A stretch of DNA of 64,000 nt from Symbiodinium natans (taxonomy: Eukaryota; Sar; Dinophyceae; Suessiales; Symbiodiniaceae): positions 1 to 64,000 of the forward strand of contig CAJNDS010002509.1 of the NCBI GenBank assembly GCA_905221605.1, in the 5' to 3' direction. This document shows, piece after piece, positions 13,733-24,900 of this stretch. The notes below the pieces were generated by a model. The model did not search any database. It was given only the letters and a program-made list of their open reading frames with translations, and had not been told where the DNA came from. Every line of letters begins with the position of its first letter. The stretch's first letter is position 1. The position numbers were made by a program, and so were the translations under genes.

Positions 13733-14260
13733 GGGGTTTAGGGTTTAGGGTTTAGGGTTTAGGGTTTGGGGTTTAGGGCTATGGGATTATAAGAGGGTTG
13801 CTAGGGCATACTAAGTAGACTTACTCAGTCAAAAGAGCTTCCATGTGTTTGTTTAACCGACGTAGTCACCTTGCGAAGGCACCAGATCACTGACGTGAGT
13901 CCCGAAGAAGAGCGCCTTACTCGCGGTTGGCTTGCTGTAGTGTTTGTTGTTTTTTAAGGGGGCATATAAGGTTAAGGTTTAGCGTTTAGGGTTTGGCTAG
14001 GGGTTTAGAGTTTAATGTAGACTTTATGGAAAGTAGTGGTGCCTGCACCTTAAATGTTCCCCAAAGCCTTGAATGTTTGGATGACGTCTGAGTTGGGGAC
14101 GGCATCAGGAGTCGTTGCTACGGAAATAGGCGTGGCGAAAAGCCAGCACCCTTGTTAGTTTAGGGTTTAGGGTTTAGGGTTTAGGGTTGGGCCCGGTGTT
14201 TTTTTCTTTCCTAACATTGGCCCTGGCTTGTTTGCCTTGGTAACGTTGGCCCCAGGCCTT
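13733..14260. repeat. Interstitial TTTAGGG tracts with unique spacers
   Basis: TTTAGGG runs at about 13735-13770 and 14157-14186, with decayed heptads near 13972-14010. The unique DNA between them (13790-13970, 14015-14150) shows no recognisable exon. Confidence 0.75.
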
Positions 14261-14261
14261 C

Positions 14262-14475
14262 TGGTCATCTGGTCCCCTGGTCCTGTGGTCCCCTGGTCCT
14301 CAGGTCCCCTGGTCCTCTGGTCCCGTGGTCCTCTGGTCCCCTGGTCCTCAGGTCTCGTGGTCCTCTGGTCCTCTCCTCTGGTCCCGTGGTCCTCTGGTTC
14401 CGTGGTCCTCTGGTCCCGCGGTCCTTGGGTCCCGCGGTCCTTTGGTCCTCTGGTCCCGTGGTCTCCCGGTACCGT
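14262..14475. repeat. CTGGTCCC / CTGGTCCT short tandem repeat
   Basis: Degenerate 8-bp and 16-bp units (CTGGTCCC, GTGGTCCT, CTGGTCCT) run for about 210 bp, with an outlying cluster near 14540-14575. Frames on either strand are repeat artefacts rich in W/S/G/P or R/G/T/D. Confidence 0.9.
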
Positions 14476-14479
14476 GGTC

Positions 14480-14900
14480 ATTTGATTGTATCAATGTAAT
14501 ATGTTTCCGTAGTAATAGTATAATAAGGCATGTAGTATGGTCCTTTGTTCCCGCGTTTCCCGGTCCCGCAGTCAGATCTTGGTTGTAATAATTTCTGTAG
14601 TATAACATAATATCATATAATACGTGATCATATATAGACAATATATACATATATCAGATATACAAAAATGGCTTATAAGAATATATAGATATAATATAAT
14701 GTCATACAACTATTTTTTGTATATACTAAATATGTATTGTGTTTTATGAATTCTACGTACAATAAACCAGAACATATTGGTTATGAAAACATATTATAGA
14801 TTAAAAACTCTATATATATATAAATATGTATTCATTAATTTTTCTTTATTTATAGATATTGAATAAATATACAATATAGACAGCACATTATTTTGGGGGG
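14480..14900. other. AT-rich segment
   Basis: Very AT-rich with ATATA clusters and no recognisable feature beyond weak TATATA repeats. It contrasts sharply with the GC-rich neighbours. Confidence 0.6.
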
Positions 14901-15124
14901 CGGGCAAGCTTGCTTCAACTCGTATGAATCCCTTCCAAACCCATGATGCGAGCATTGTGTGAAAATGGGGGGGGGGGGGGGGGTGGGGGCTGCCCCCCCC
15001 CCCCCCCCCCCCACCCCCCCCCCCCCCCCCCCCCCCCTCCCCCCCCCAACCCCCCCGCTGTTGTTTAAGCCGGGCAAGCTTGCTTTAAAGCATATGAACC
15101 CCTTCCAAACCCATGATGCGAGCA
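14901..15124. repeat. 54-bp direct repeats flanking G and C homopolymer tracts
   Basis: CGGGCAAGCTTGCTT at 14901 and again at 15071 start two copies of a ~54-bp sequence ending CCATGATGCGAGCA. Between them is a G run (14966-14988) followed by C runs broken by single A or T bases (14994-15056). The G and C tracts together are self-complementary, so the exact lengths are likely to be unreliable in assembly. Confidence 0.85.
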
Positions 15125-16020
15125 ATTTACAATCATATACAAAAATATACAATAATACACAATAATATACAACAATATACAACAATATACAACAATATAC
15201 AACAATATACAACATTATACAACAATATACAATAATATACAAGAATATACAAGAATATACAAGAATATACAATAATATTCAATAATATACAACAATTTAC
15301 AATATTTCACAGTCATATCCAATGATATACCGTAACATAGAATACTATACAACAACATACAACAAGATACAAGAACTGAGAATGGTATGCAAGAATATTA
15401 CGAATATACAACAATTTTCGACAATACACAACCATATGCACTAATATACAATAATGTACAGGAAAATACAAGACAATGCAACAATATTCAATCATACACA
15501 GCAATATACAAAATCTACAAGCATATACAAGAGCATGCAATAATTTAGAACATTATCCAATACTACACAATGATATACAATATTTTGCAACAATATTTAG
15601 TAATATACAACAACATACAGGAATGGACAATATTTTGCAAGAATATGCAGTAAGATATAAGAAGATACAACCATAAAGAAAGTACAATAATATTCCATAA
15701 TATACAAGATTGTTGAATAGTTCACGACAATATACAATAATATACAAAACATTCAAGAATACACAACAATACGCGCTAATAAGCAAGAATATACAAGAAA
15801 AAAATATGCATCAGTTATATACCAGAATATACATAAGAATAGCTTACAATATTATACAATAATTTACAATAGTATACAACAATATACGAAAATATACAAT
15901 AACATACAAAACATTCAATGAAGTGCAACAATCAAGAAGACTATGCAAGAATGAAGTAATATACAAGAATGGTAAATAGTATCAATAGCATTCAAGAATA
16001 TACAATCATGTACAATAGTG
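15120..16020. repeat. ATACAACAAT decamer array, ~900 bp
   Basis: Tandem 10-11 bp units of the form TATACAA(C/T)AA are nearly perfect at 15140-15290 and increasingly degenerate to about 16015. The short frames here are artefacts of the repeat. Confidence 0.9.
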
Positions 16021-16024
16021 CATT

Positions 16025-16205
16025 AATGGAATAGCATAAAAATGTTGTGTTTTTCATCATTTAGAGCCTGCAAGCAGGTGCAATGCTGCAATCTACAGCA
16101 TTTCAAATTTTGTAATACGCAGAAACGCTGTGTTTTTAGGCATTTAGGGCCTACAAGCACCCGGAAATGCTGCATTTCATAGCATTTAGAGCCAGGAATT
16201 GCTGG
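16025..16205. repeat. ~85-bp duplicated motif (GCATTTAGAGCC family)
   Basis: Two to three imperfect copies of a segment containing CTGTGTTTTTNNNCATTTAG, then GCC, a CAAGCA spacer and AATGCTGCA(A/T)TT. It resembles the repeat at 10866-10990. Confidence 0.55.
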
Positions 16206-16534
16206 GCAAACGTTAGCAAGGACCACGAGCCAGGGCCAACGTTAGGAAAAAAAAACACCTCCGCCGTTTAGGGTTTAGGGTTCAGGGATTCGGGTTTGGG
16301 GTATATCTTCCGATGTGGGCTCAATGGCTGCCCTTTGCCCAGCCCAAATCCCCTTAAGGATGTAGATTCCAGTGTTCTATGTGGGTCAGACTTTGCAATG
16401 AACGATACATCTCTGGGTCCTCCCAACCTAAACGTTAGCACTGCCCTAAACCATCCTTCTTCATCAGTTGGTGAAGTTGTATACGCAGTGCGAATCGCAA
16501 GATCTATGGGCTCTCCATTCATCCAGATACAGGA

Positions 16535-16656
16535 GCCTCCCATACCCAAGGATCCACAAAGTAGAGCCCCAAATAGTACCCTATACTACCATGGGGTCAT
16601 TCTTCGGAACCCTGAAGGGATCTACCTGTTTGGATGCTCCAAGGGGTCTGGGTATC
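16535..16656. mobile_element. Foldback element, GGTCTGGGTA-ended family (diverged)
   Basis: The left end reads TACCCAAGGATCCACAAAGTAG and the right end CTCCAAGGGGTCTGGGTA, with internal AGAGCCCCAAATAGTACCCT. It is a diverged relative of the elements at 38255, 38735 and 39141. The surrounding open frames (16296-16755) are explained by the element. Confidence 0.6.
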
Positions 16657-16928
16657 GACGAATTTAGAAACTATTCGTCTATGGATACTGCCCTGCTACT
16701 CACGCGAGGAGCCCTTTGCAGGTCCGAGTCGCGGAGCGCATGCGCTTCTGAGTAGGTTGTGTGCCCCCCCCGATGCCTAAACCCTAAACCTTGAACCCAA
16801 ACAACCCTTATAAAGAAAAAAACCCGAAGCCCTAAATCCGAAGCCCTGAACCCGAAACCCTAAGTCCTAAACCCTAAACCCCGACCACCCCCCCCCCCCT
16901 CCCTCCGCCACCTCCCCCGGATGCCGCC

Positions 16929-19900
16929 ATGAAGCTCCGGCGTGCAAACCTGGCCGAGCACCATGCGTGCACTTTTCAGCAGCGCCTTGGTTTTTCAGGA
17001 TTGCCTTAAGACGTAAGCCTTAAGGGCGAAATCAGCCCTAAAAGGGTTCATGGTTCGGATACTGTCATAATAGGGATTACAGTTGTTTCGGGCATGTGAC
17101 CCACAATTTTAGGGTTCATTTGGTCCGCGAGGTGGGGGTGATGAGCCAGCATTGCACGCGATCTAAGATTTTCGAATTTAGGGTTTAGGGCTTACCCTAA
17201 GGGTCCATGTACCTCATTACTGTGTACTTGGGCCCTAAAGTCCCTAAATAGGAAGTACTTTAAGGCCCAAGAATTCCATATTTAGGTACATGGACCCTTA
17301 GGGTTAGGGCTCAGGGTTTAGGGTCTATGGATCGAAACCAGCTGGGTTTCCTATGGTTTCTGTTCACATCGTGATGTTCCCCCTGAAGGATAAACCGTTG
17401 CACTCCCTGATGGTCGATCCCGCCAACGGCATCCTAAACCCCAAACCCCAAACCCTAAACCCCAAACCCTAAACCCCAAACCCTAAACCCTAAACCTTGA
17501 ACCCTAATGTTACCCTAAATAGCAGCACACACCCAGGTTCCGAGATTTCCGGGCGCAGCAGTTCCGCTGTGATGTCACACTGCAGAGCCGCGACGGGCAA
17601 GAGCACCATGGGCACGTCGTTGTCCTGCTGCTTTGGGTTTGCTTAATAAGATTCTTGTAGGGTTTAGGGTTATGGTTGAGGGTTTAGGGCTTCAGAGGAG
17701 ACAGTGACAGTGAGGAATTGGTGGCTTTCTCGGGATCTCATGTTTGGACATTTGCCAAAGGGGGTGGCTTCTGAATGCAAGTACAGTACCAAGCTGGCAG
17801 TTCGCGTGTTGACTATTGCTTCAGTCATGGAACTTGCTAAGTCACCAGAAAGAAAACATGTTTTCATTGGTTTCGGATCTTTGCATCTCTCATCTGACAT
17901 GTTGGGGAGCTCTGCTGCATTGTCACGATCCCAGGTCAGCTGCAAGTCCGGTGCTGAAAACCATGCTCTGCGGTGACTTTCAGGAGGCAGCGCTGGTGAA
18001 ATCCGGCGAGGCAGTGAGAATCGACGCTTCCAGTAGTGTTGTTGGAGCCTTATTGGATCTTCGGAAGCAACCGAGGCACTTTCTGGTTGTAAGAACCTAC
18101 TCAACCCCTAAAACCTAAAGCCCTAAACCCTATTTGGTCAGAACACATTGCCATGTTTCCTCGATTCAACTCTGAAGGATACATGGCCATTTCTCAAAAT
18201 TATGCTTCCTTTTTGAATAAGAGGGCCCGCGTTATAGTAAGGACCCCCAACGACCACATTGTTAGAGAAGTGAGAACATGTCTACGAATTCGCTGTTCCG
18301 GCTTTCCTCAGCGATATGGTGACGTCTGAGGATTGCATCTATGGGGGAGAACCAGAAGTCGAGAATATTGACGATCAAGTAGAGTTGTTCCTGTGTTGAC
18401 TGGCAAGTTTTTTAAGTTGAAAGTCTGTTTTGGTGTTTTACCATTTCACACCGGATACTCCTTGGAGGCAGTTTAAGGTGAAGGAACAAGAAGTATATCA
18501 TCAGGGCTCCAAGTATACAAATACTACCTTCATTTGGGTATAAAGTCTGTCAACAACACCTACGTTGGGCTGTTGGGAGCCTTACAGGGTGGGGCCCCCT
18601 TACTATACTAACTGTAGTTAAGGGACTTATAACCTAACTTAGGGTCCTTATAACCCAATTTAGGGCCCTTATAACTCTACTTATAACTAGGGGGCCCCAC
18701 CCTGTAGGGTATGCTCGGTTCACACCTAATCAAGCCAAGGTGGAAGCTCGCTGGCGCCTACGGTTTGTCAATTCTTGCAGCCGAGATTGCGTCAGCATGG
18801 CGAGCATCGCTGGACGGCGCGAGCGCTCTGAAGCTGCTGCCCCAGATTTGGTCTCACGATGAACTTGATGATCTCACCTTGCTGTGCGAAGAGCAGCTCG
18901 TCCACAACTTCTCGGAATGCGCTGAGCTCGAGGACTTTGCTCATTTGACGCATGAGCAGCTGGGGAGACTCCTGCAAAGTAGTGACCTGAATGTGACAAG
19001 GGAAGAGGCTGTGCTGCAAGGGGTTCTCAAATGGGTGAACGCCTCAAAAGGAGACAGAACAGCTTTCTTCGGAATGCTTTTGCAACAGGTGGATTGTCCG
19101 TCACTGTCCTTGAACAGTTTGGAGCAGCTACGTCTTTGGGCCCAATCTGCTGGCACAGTCGGTCCTGGCTTGAGCAAGTCAGTCAAGAGCGCCATGCAAC
19201 TCCACCGAAAGAGGCAATCTGATGGCTTGTGGGAAAAACATTCCCCAAAGAGGCGACGTCTGAAACATTGGTGTCCGGATTTGGGTGCAGATAGCGAACG
19301 CAATTGCCAGGCTGTCACTCCTCATGTGAACAGTCCGAACTTTGGCTGGCATGATGGAGCCTTCTACATTGCTGACCGTGTCAACAACAGGGTTCTTCGT
19401 TGCAGACCAGGCGAGATGCACAGCCAGATTGTGGCCGGTTCAGGAGCTTCCATCAATGGTTACAACGAGCTGCGAAAACCGGTCTTCGTTGCAGTGTCCC
19501 CCGCCGGAGATCTCTTTGTTGTAGACAAGTGTCACAGAAGCTTCAGATTACTCAAGTTCGCAAATAGCGTTGGACAAATCTTGCTCGAGGTTCCACACCT
19601 TCGTGGTTTGGTTTGCTCTCCAAACGGAGTGCTTTACGTTGCTGATACTGAGAAAATCCAGCGATTGGAAGGCTCAGCACTGACACCGGTGATCGAGCTT
19701 CCTTCTAAATATCCTAGAAAAGGGACCTTCACCTTCATGTTTGCCACCAAGGATGACATCTACTTTTGTGGTGCGCCAGACAAACGCATTTTTCGATTCC
19801 GCCCGGGCAGCGCTAGCCCGGCCGTCGTATCAGACTTTCAGCACGAAGGGGACGTTCACCTGCATGGTCTGCATGTCACTGAGCAAGGAAAGATCTACGT

Positions 19901-20147
19901 TGCAGACCTGAAGGGAAAACGTATTCTCGCGTTGAATGCAGGGGAGACCAGGGGCGTGACATTGGAGCTCGGACTGCCTGATGAGGTGAGGCCAGTTGGG
20001 GTCATCGAGCATGACAATTCCCTCTACATCCTGCACTGTGATGAGGCATCAAACACGCAGCCCATTTACCGATGTCCCCTACCAGAAGCACTTGTGCTGG
20101 ACAGTTCCTCAACAGTTGGGCGCAGTCAGCATGCCGAAAATTGTTGA
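16929..20147 (+). CDS. BTB-BACK-NHL repeat protein (five exons)
   Basis: Probable substrate-adaptor type protein: an N-terminal BTB domain, a BACK domain and a C-terminal NHL-like beta-propeller. BTB domains of this kind usually dimerise and bind Cullin-3; that role is inferred. Proposed exons are 16929-16981 (weakest), 17537-17626, 17935-18055, 18331-18392 and 18740-20147. They join in frame to about 577 codons. BTB signatures are CDVTLQSRDGQE, SAASPVLKTMLCGDF and GALLDCIYGGEPEVENIDD, with the last spanning an exon junction. BACK follows (WKLAGAYGLSILA through LTHEQLGRLLQSSDLNV). Propeller blades follow from FYIADRVNNRVLR to GKIYVADLKGKRILAL. Donors are GC, GC, GA and GT; internal acceptors read AG|G. 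The ATG at 18711 is probably intronic, because the splice-consistent exon begins at 18740. The start at 16929 has a GCCGCCATG context but is tentative. Confidence 0.82.
17195..17303. mobile_element. Foldback element, CCCTAAGGGTCCATGTACCT family, in an intron
   Basis: Perfect 20-bp terminal inverted repeats: CCCTAAGGGTCCATGTACCT on the left and its exact reverse complement on the right. The ~70-bp interior is also partly palindromic (CTTGGGCCCTAAAG / CTTTAAGGCCCAAG). It lies in the proposed first intron of the BTB gene. Relatives occur at 35547, 42225, 48701, 58173 and, in half form, 62978. Confidence 0.88.
17429..17515 (-). repeat. CCCTAAA / CCCCAAA tract upstream of BTB exon
   Basis: Alternating CCCTAAA and CCCCAAA heptads run to within 25 bp of the BTB exon that begins at 17537. 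Confidence 0.85.
18583..18706 (+). mobile_element. 124-bp foldback element, GGTGGGGCCCC family, copy 1
   Basis: Bounded by TACAGGGTGGGGCCCC and its reverse complement GGGGCCCCACCCTGTA. It lies wholly inside the intron between BTB-gene exons ending 18392 and starting 18740. Base-by-base comparison shows it is identical to the reverse complement of 20763-20886. Such identity over 124 bp implies recent movement or conversion. Confidence 0.93.
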
Positions 20148-20762
20148 TCCTGCCTCGCCAGCAGATCAGCCACAACGCGAAGGCCAGAAAACTGTTCGCC
20201 ATTATGTCGGGGTCAGAGTCAGAGGTCATAAGTCCCCTGCCGTTCCCCTTTTTGTCACGGTGATGGCCTCCAGCAGCAGCATCCCTGGAGCCGCCGGGCG
20301 ATCGACCAAAACATCGGCAGACAAAAACAAAAAGGGACTTAGAAAGGAATGGTCCGTGGTGTCGGAGGCATCTTGAGTTAAGAATCGCCCTTGCAAAGTT
20401 GCAGGCGACATGCCGGCGTCATGCCGGGTATTGAACACCAGAGAGTCCGCTGGGAAGAGGCATCTTCGAATCGAGAATCGTGTGGGCGGGTTGCGTTCTC
20501 ATCTCGATTGAGCGATCATCTCGTGCTTGACGTGCGCTCTTCCTGACAAGACCCTACCACCTCATGCTGCATCACCCTCAATCACCCTCAAACCCGTAAA
20601 CCTTCTGCCGCCATTTGGACGCCGTATCACTCACTCAAAACCTTGTTTTAGGTCGTCCTCGCCTCACTCCTTGCTAGCCCGGTGGTACCCTTTTGCCCTG
20701 ATGTTGGTTCTGGGTTCCCTTATACTGCAACCAAGCTCAAAAAGGGTTAAGGGGCCAGGGTT
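20148..20762 (+). other. 3' flank of the BTB gene, no gene seen
   Basis: Follows the stop codon at 20145-20147. No polyadenylation-type signal or further exon could be recognised. Small frames such as 20527-20835 run into the following foldback element and are not supported. Confidence 0.5.
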
Positions 20763-20886
20763 TACAGGGTGGGGCCCCCTAGTTATAAGTAGAGTTATAA
20801 GGGCCCTAAATTGGGTTATAAGGACCCTAAGTTAGGTTATAAGTCCCTTAACTACAGTTAGTATAGTAAGGGGGCCCCACCCTGTA
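20763..20886 (-). mobile_element. 124-bp foldback element, GGTGGGGCCCC family, copy 2 (inverted)
   Basis: An exact reverse-complement copy of 18583-18706. The two copies flank the last exon of the BTB gene as a perfect inverted repeat about 2.06 kb apart. The element ends 16 bp before the kinase exon at 20903. A diverged third copy lies at 46849-46993. Confidence 0.93.
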
Positions 20887-20902
20887 GGATACCAAGACTC
20901 AG

Positions 20903-21501
20903 GTACTACTTCCAAGGACCCAAGCTGGGAGAGGGCGCATATGGCGAGGTCTTCGCCATGTTCCATCGATCGCTAGGCGGCTCCTGCATTGTGGGTTTAG
21001 GGTTTATAAGGTTTAGGGTTTAGGGTTTAGGGTTTAGGGTTTAGGGTTTAGGGTTTAGGGTTTAGGGTTTAGGGTTTAGGGTTTATAAGGTTCAGGGTTT
21101 AGGGTTTAGGGTTTAGGGTTTAAACGGTTGAGGGTTTGGAGTTTCGGGCTTGGGGTTTGGGGGCTGAGGGTGGCTTCGTTATGCGGGCTTAGCATCGTGG
21201 GGCACCCGAAAGGTTTAAGGTGCTAAGCCATAAACAGACAATTGAGCTTACATCATCCTTAAATACAAGGGCTGATCACGAAAGCTAGCATGGTGACAAC
21301 CCCGCGAGGGATGCCTAAACTTCAAGCCCCTAAACCCTAAGCCCTAAAACCCTAAACCCTAAACCCTAAACCCCAAACCCTAAACCCTAAACCCCAAACC
21401 CTAAACCCTAAACCCTAAACCCTAAACCCTTTGAAGGCGTCAAGCGCGCGGTCAAGATCATCCGGAAGTCGCACCTCGCGATCTCTACGGGTGCGGTCGA
21501 G
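20903..21501 (+). pseudogene. Protein kinase N-lobe fragment (two exons only)
   Basis: Exon 20903-20976 encodes YYFQGPKLGEGAYGEVF, containing the glycine-rich ATP loop (GEGAYG). Exon 21437-21501 encodes GVKRAVKIIRKSHL, containing the VxK lysine of subdomain II (AVKII). With a GC donor after 20976 and an AAG|G acceptor, the junction reads HRSLGVKRAVKIIRKS, as in calcium-dependent and related Ser/Thr kinases. The second exon ends at GAG with a GA donor. No helix-C, HRD or DFG exon was found before the next gene starts at 21929, nor in its introns. I read this as a 5' fragment of a kinase gene; the alternative is that its remaining exons are too diverged to see. Telomere-like tracts fill the intron. 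Confidence 0.6.
20996..21427. repeat. TTTAGGG tract then CCCTAAA tract in kinase-fragment intron
   Basis: TTTAGGG heptads run at 20996-21122 and CCCTAAA/CCCCAAA heptads at 21330-21427, facing away from each other across ~200 bp of unique DNA. The second tract stops 9 bp before the acceptor of the exon at 21437. Confidence 0.9.
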
Positions 21502-21928
21502 GATGAGGCGCGAGCTTGGGAAATGCCGCAGAACCCGAAAGCCGCATAGGGTTTAGGGTTTAGGGTTTAGGGTGTAGGGTTTAGGGTTTAGGGTGTAGGG
21601 TGTAGGGTGTAGGATTTAGGGTTTAGGGTTTCGGGTTTGGGGTTTGGGGTTTAGGGTTTAGGGTTTAGGGTTTAGGGCTTAGTATCATGTGCTGGGGGCT
21701 GTGCATTTGCTTGGCTTTGTTCTGGCTGGCGCTTATGACTTTAAACCTTTTGGGTTTGTGTAGAAACTACAAGAAGGAGCCTAAGCGTTATAAGATATTT
21801 AGCAGGGGTTCCGAAGTCAGCCCAGTTTGAAGGGGGATTCTGAACCACGAGCTTCTCGCTGCAGCCCTTTTCCGATCACTTGGTGACTTCGTGGATCTCG
21901 ATCCTCCCCTTGCATTTTCATTGCAGCC

Positions 21929-24900
21929 ATGGCTTCCGACAAGGCCTGCAGCTGCGCGAGGGCTTCGGGTTTAGGGTTTAGGGTTTTAGGGTTTAGGGTT
22001 TAGGGGTTTAGGGTTTAGGGTTTAGGGCTTAGGGCTTAGGGTTTAGGGTTTAGGGTTTAGGGTTTGGGGTTAGGTTTGTGGTTTCGGCTTTCGGTTTTTT
22101 GGGGGGTTTGGGGTTTGAGAGGCGTTAGGGTTCTTGCAGTTTGCTTTTGGAGTTGCCTAGGACCGCCCAAAATGACCTAGAACGCAAAAGCCTGAAGATG
22201 CAATGAAAATGCTTACCCTAAACCCTAAACCCTAAACCCCTTTGCCCGATCCTCAATGTGCAGGTGCTTAGCATGGAGGAGGTCGCCAAGCACAACACCA
22301 AGGACCCGCTTGTGCTGCACCGGGGGCTATAGCGTTTAGGGTCACCCCAAAACCCTAATTAAACCCTAAACCCTGAACCCTGAACCCTAAACTCCAGGGT
22401 TTAGGGTTCATGGTCCAGGGTTCGAAGCGGCAGGGGAGCAATCAGAATGGTAAGCAGCAACGGCAAGTATGAAATCCTGCGCATGGCAACCCATTCTGAA
22501 CCTGGGCTGCCCCAGAGCTAGAGCCGTTGACTTTTTTGCACGACGGCCCGTGCCCTTTGCTTGTTTCGAGATTTACAGGGTACGTAGGGTAATGTCTACC
22601 TTGCGATTGGTTAGGGTCTAAATCCAATTACTTTCCCGACCCTTCAAGCAACCTCCTCAACTGCCCGGCAACCCTGAATACGCCCTAAACTCTAAACCCT
22701 AAACCTTAGGCCCGAACCCTACGCGTATCCCTTCACGAGAGACCTCCGGGGCACCCGCAAAGCATGTTCGATGCTTTCGAACTTGCAGACGGGCTTGAAG
22801 GGTTCTTTCTCAGGGTTCAGGTTCTTAAGGGTTAAGGGTTTACGGTGTTTTATTCAAACTTCACTGTTGAGGGTTTATAGCGTTAATGGCGTTGGGTTAA
22901 GGGTAGCCTTCTTGCGACTGCCAAACGGGTTCTTTCGCATCCAATGTCGCCGCAACTTTTCCCACTCTTCGAGCAGGTCCTGCAGAGTTACTTTATAACG
23001 CGCTGCAGACGTCTGATGTGCCTCCATCCACTGTGCTGGGAGAGAGCGGTGCGACATGTTATACACACCCTACAAGCCCTGAAAATGCCCCTTCATTGGG
23101 TTGACCTTGGCGAGTCAGAAGGCCTAACGAGCCCCCATCCTGGCATTGTACAAGCCCGCACACTCCCTGCTTAGACGTTGCACTAGTTTACCTGAAGGCT
23201 CCTATGCACGTTCCTTTTTGCGAACAGCTAAAGGGGGTTATCGTTCACTGCCCTAAAAAGGTACTACATATGAGCCTTTTTTGGGTAGGGGTGTAGGGAA
23301 GGAAACAGGATGTCTGCTAGGGTTTAGGGTTTAGGGTTTAGGGTTTAAGGTTTCGGGGATTAAGTCCAAAAAGGACGACTGCTGGGTCGTGCTCTACGGC
23401 AAGGCGCATCTGCATGCCTACCTCCCATCTTCACATGGTCCATTCTCAAAATCTTTTGGGGTTCAGGGTTTAGGGTTTAGGGTTTGGGGTTTAGGGTTTG
23501 GGGTTTAGGGATTAGGGTTTAGGGTTTAGGGTTTAGGGTTTAGGGTTTAGGGTACCCGGTACCCTAGATGTTACGGGCCGCCTTATAATGGTAACCCCAA
23601 GAGGGACCATCATTTCGAGAAGCGACTTATTCTTTACGAGGCTCTAAGCCCTAAACCCTACCACTTCAACCCAAAGCACCGAGCCCCAACCTTCCCAAAC
23701 CCTACATCCAAGACTACCTGGAGGTGTATACCGTATACCCGGATACCCTACCCCTTCTGTTTGGGTATTTGCAGGGCTGGGATGCTGTAGCAAGGAAGTC
23801 GGTGCCGAAAGCAGGGATAGGCCTCTGGCCAGGATTTTGGGGTTGACCTTTAGCGCTTCCCCTAGCCCTACCTTGACCCTAACCGTAGCCGTAACCCTTT
23901 CGGGCACGTTTCCCTGCTTAAGGGCGGTTTGGAGATTCAAGATGATAAGGTTGCATCTAGCGCGCTCTGAGCGCCCTTGCTGTCGGACAGGATTCGGGTT
24001 GAGGTTTACGCCTGGGGATGCTCGCCCTTGTTAATAGGGGGTGACATAATCCCTTTCAAGGACTGTTAGTATAACGGGGAACATCCTAATTTATGCCCTT
24101 CTCCAAAACCTGCCACGAACAAATGCTCAAAAAGGAACATGTCCTGAGGGTGTGGCGGGCGCTTCGAGCTGAAGGTTGAGTTTTTTGGGGTTTAGGGTGT
24201 AGGGTTTAGGGTTTAGGGGTTTAGGGTTTAGGGATTAGGGTTTAGGGTGTAGAGTTTAGGGTGTAGAGTTAAGGGTTTAGGATTTAGGGTTTAGGGTTGA
24301 CTTCGGGTACCTTCGGCCCTAAACTCATCCATCCGTCAACTTGCATGATCTTCATCCAGCCCTTGAATATGTGAACTTTGTGGGTTGCTGAAGTTATGTA
24401 CGGTACTTGCTTTACTGCACAACCTGCCTTCCCGCAGGCATACGACCTCACGAAGTTCGCCAAGGTTGGGAATGGCTAGCCCAAAGGTAGGTGTTTAGGG
24501 TTTAGGGTTTGGGGTCCGCAAGACCTCAGCACACGAAGTTTATAGGGGCACAGGGTTTAGGGTTAGACTCCTCCCCAACCCAACCTAACTACACCACCCA
24601 AAACAGGGCCTAGGTGAGGCTTCTGCCTTGTTTTGGGTCGGGGTGGGTCGTTCCGGATCCCATTCTCCACGCGACCTACCCTTCAACCTCCAACCTTCCT
24701 AAACCTTACAAAGCGCTCAACCCGCAACTCTACATAAGCCTACAGGTCCCTAAACCCTAAACCCTCAACCCTCAACCCTCAACCCTAAACCCTAAACCCT
24801 AAACCCTGAACCCTGAACCCTGAACCCCCTATACAACACCCTCCAGGTCCACCCGGGCGGTGCGAAGCTCATCACGGATGCTGCGGGCATGGACCCTCGT

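Noticed and set aside
18711-18739. ATG at 18711 as the start of the NHL-containing protein
   Set aside because: Homology to the BTB-BACK region begins at WKLAGAYGL, and an AAG|G acceptor at 18739/18740 restores frame with upstream BTB exons; the ATG lies in intron sequence just after a foldback element.
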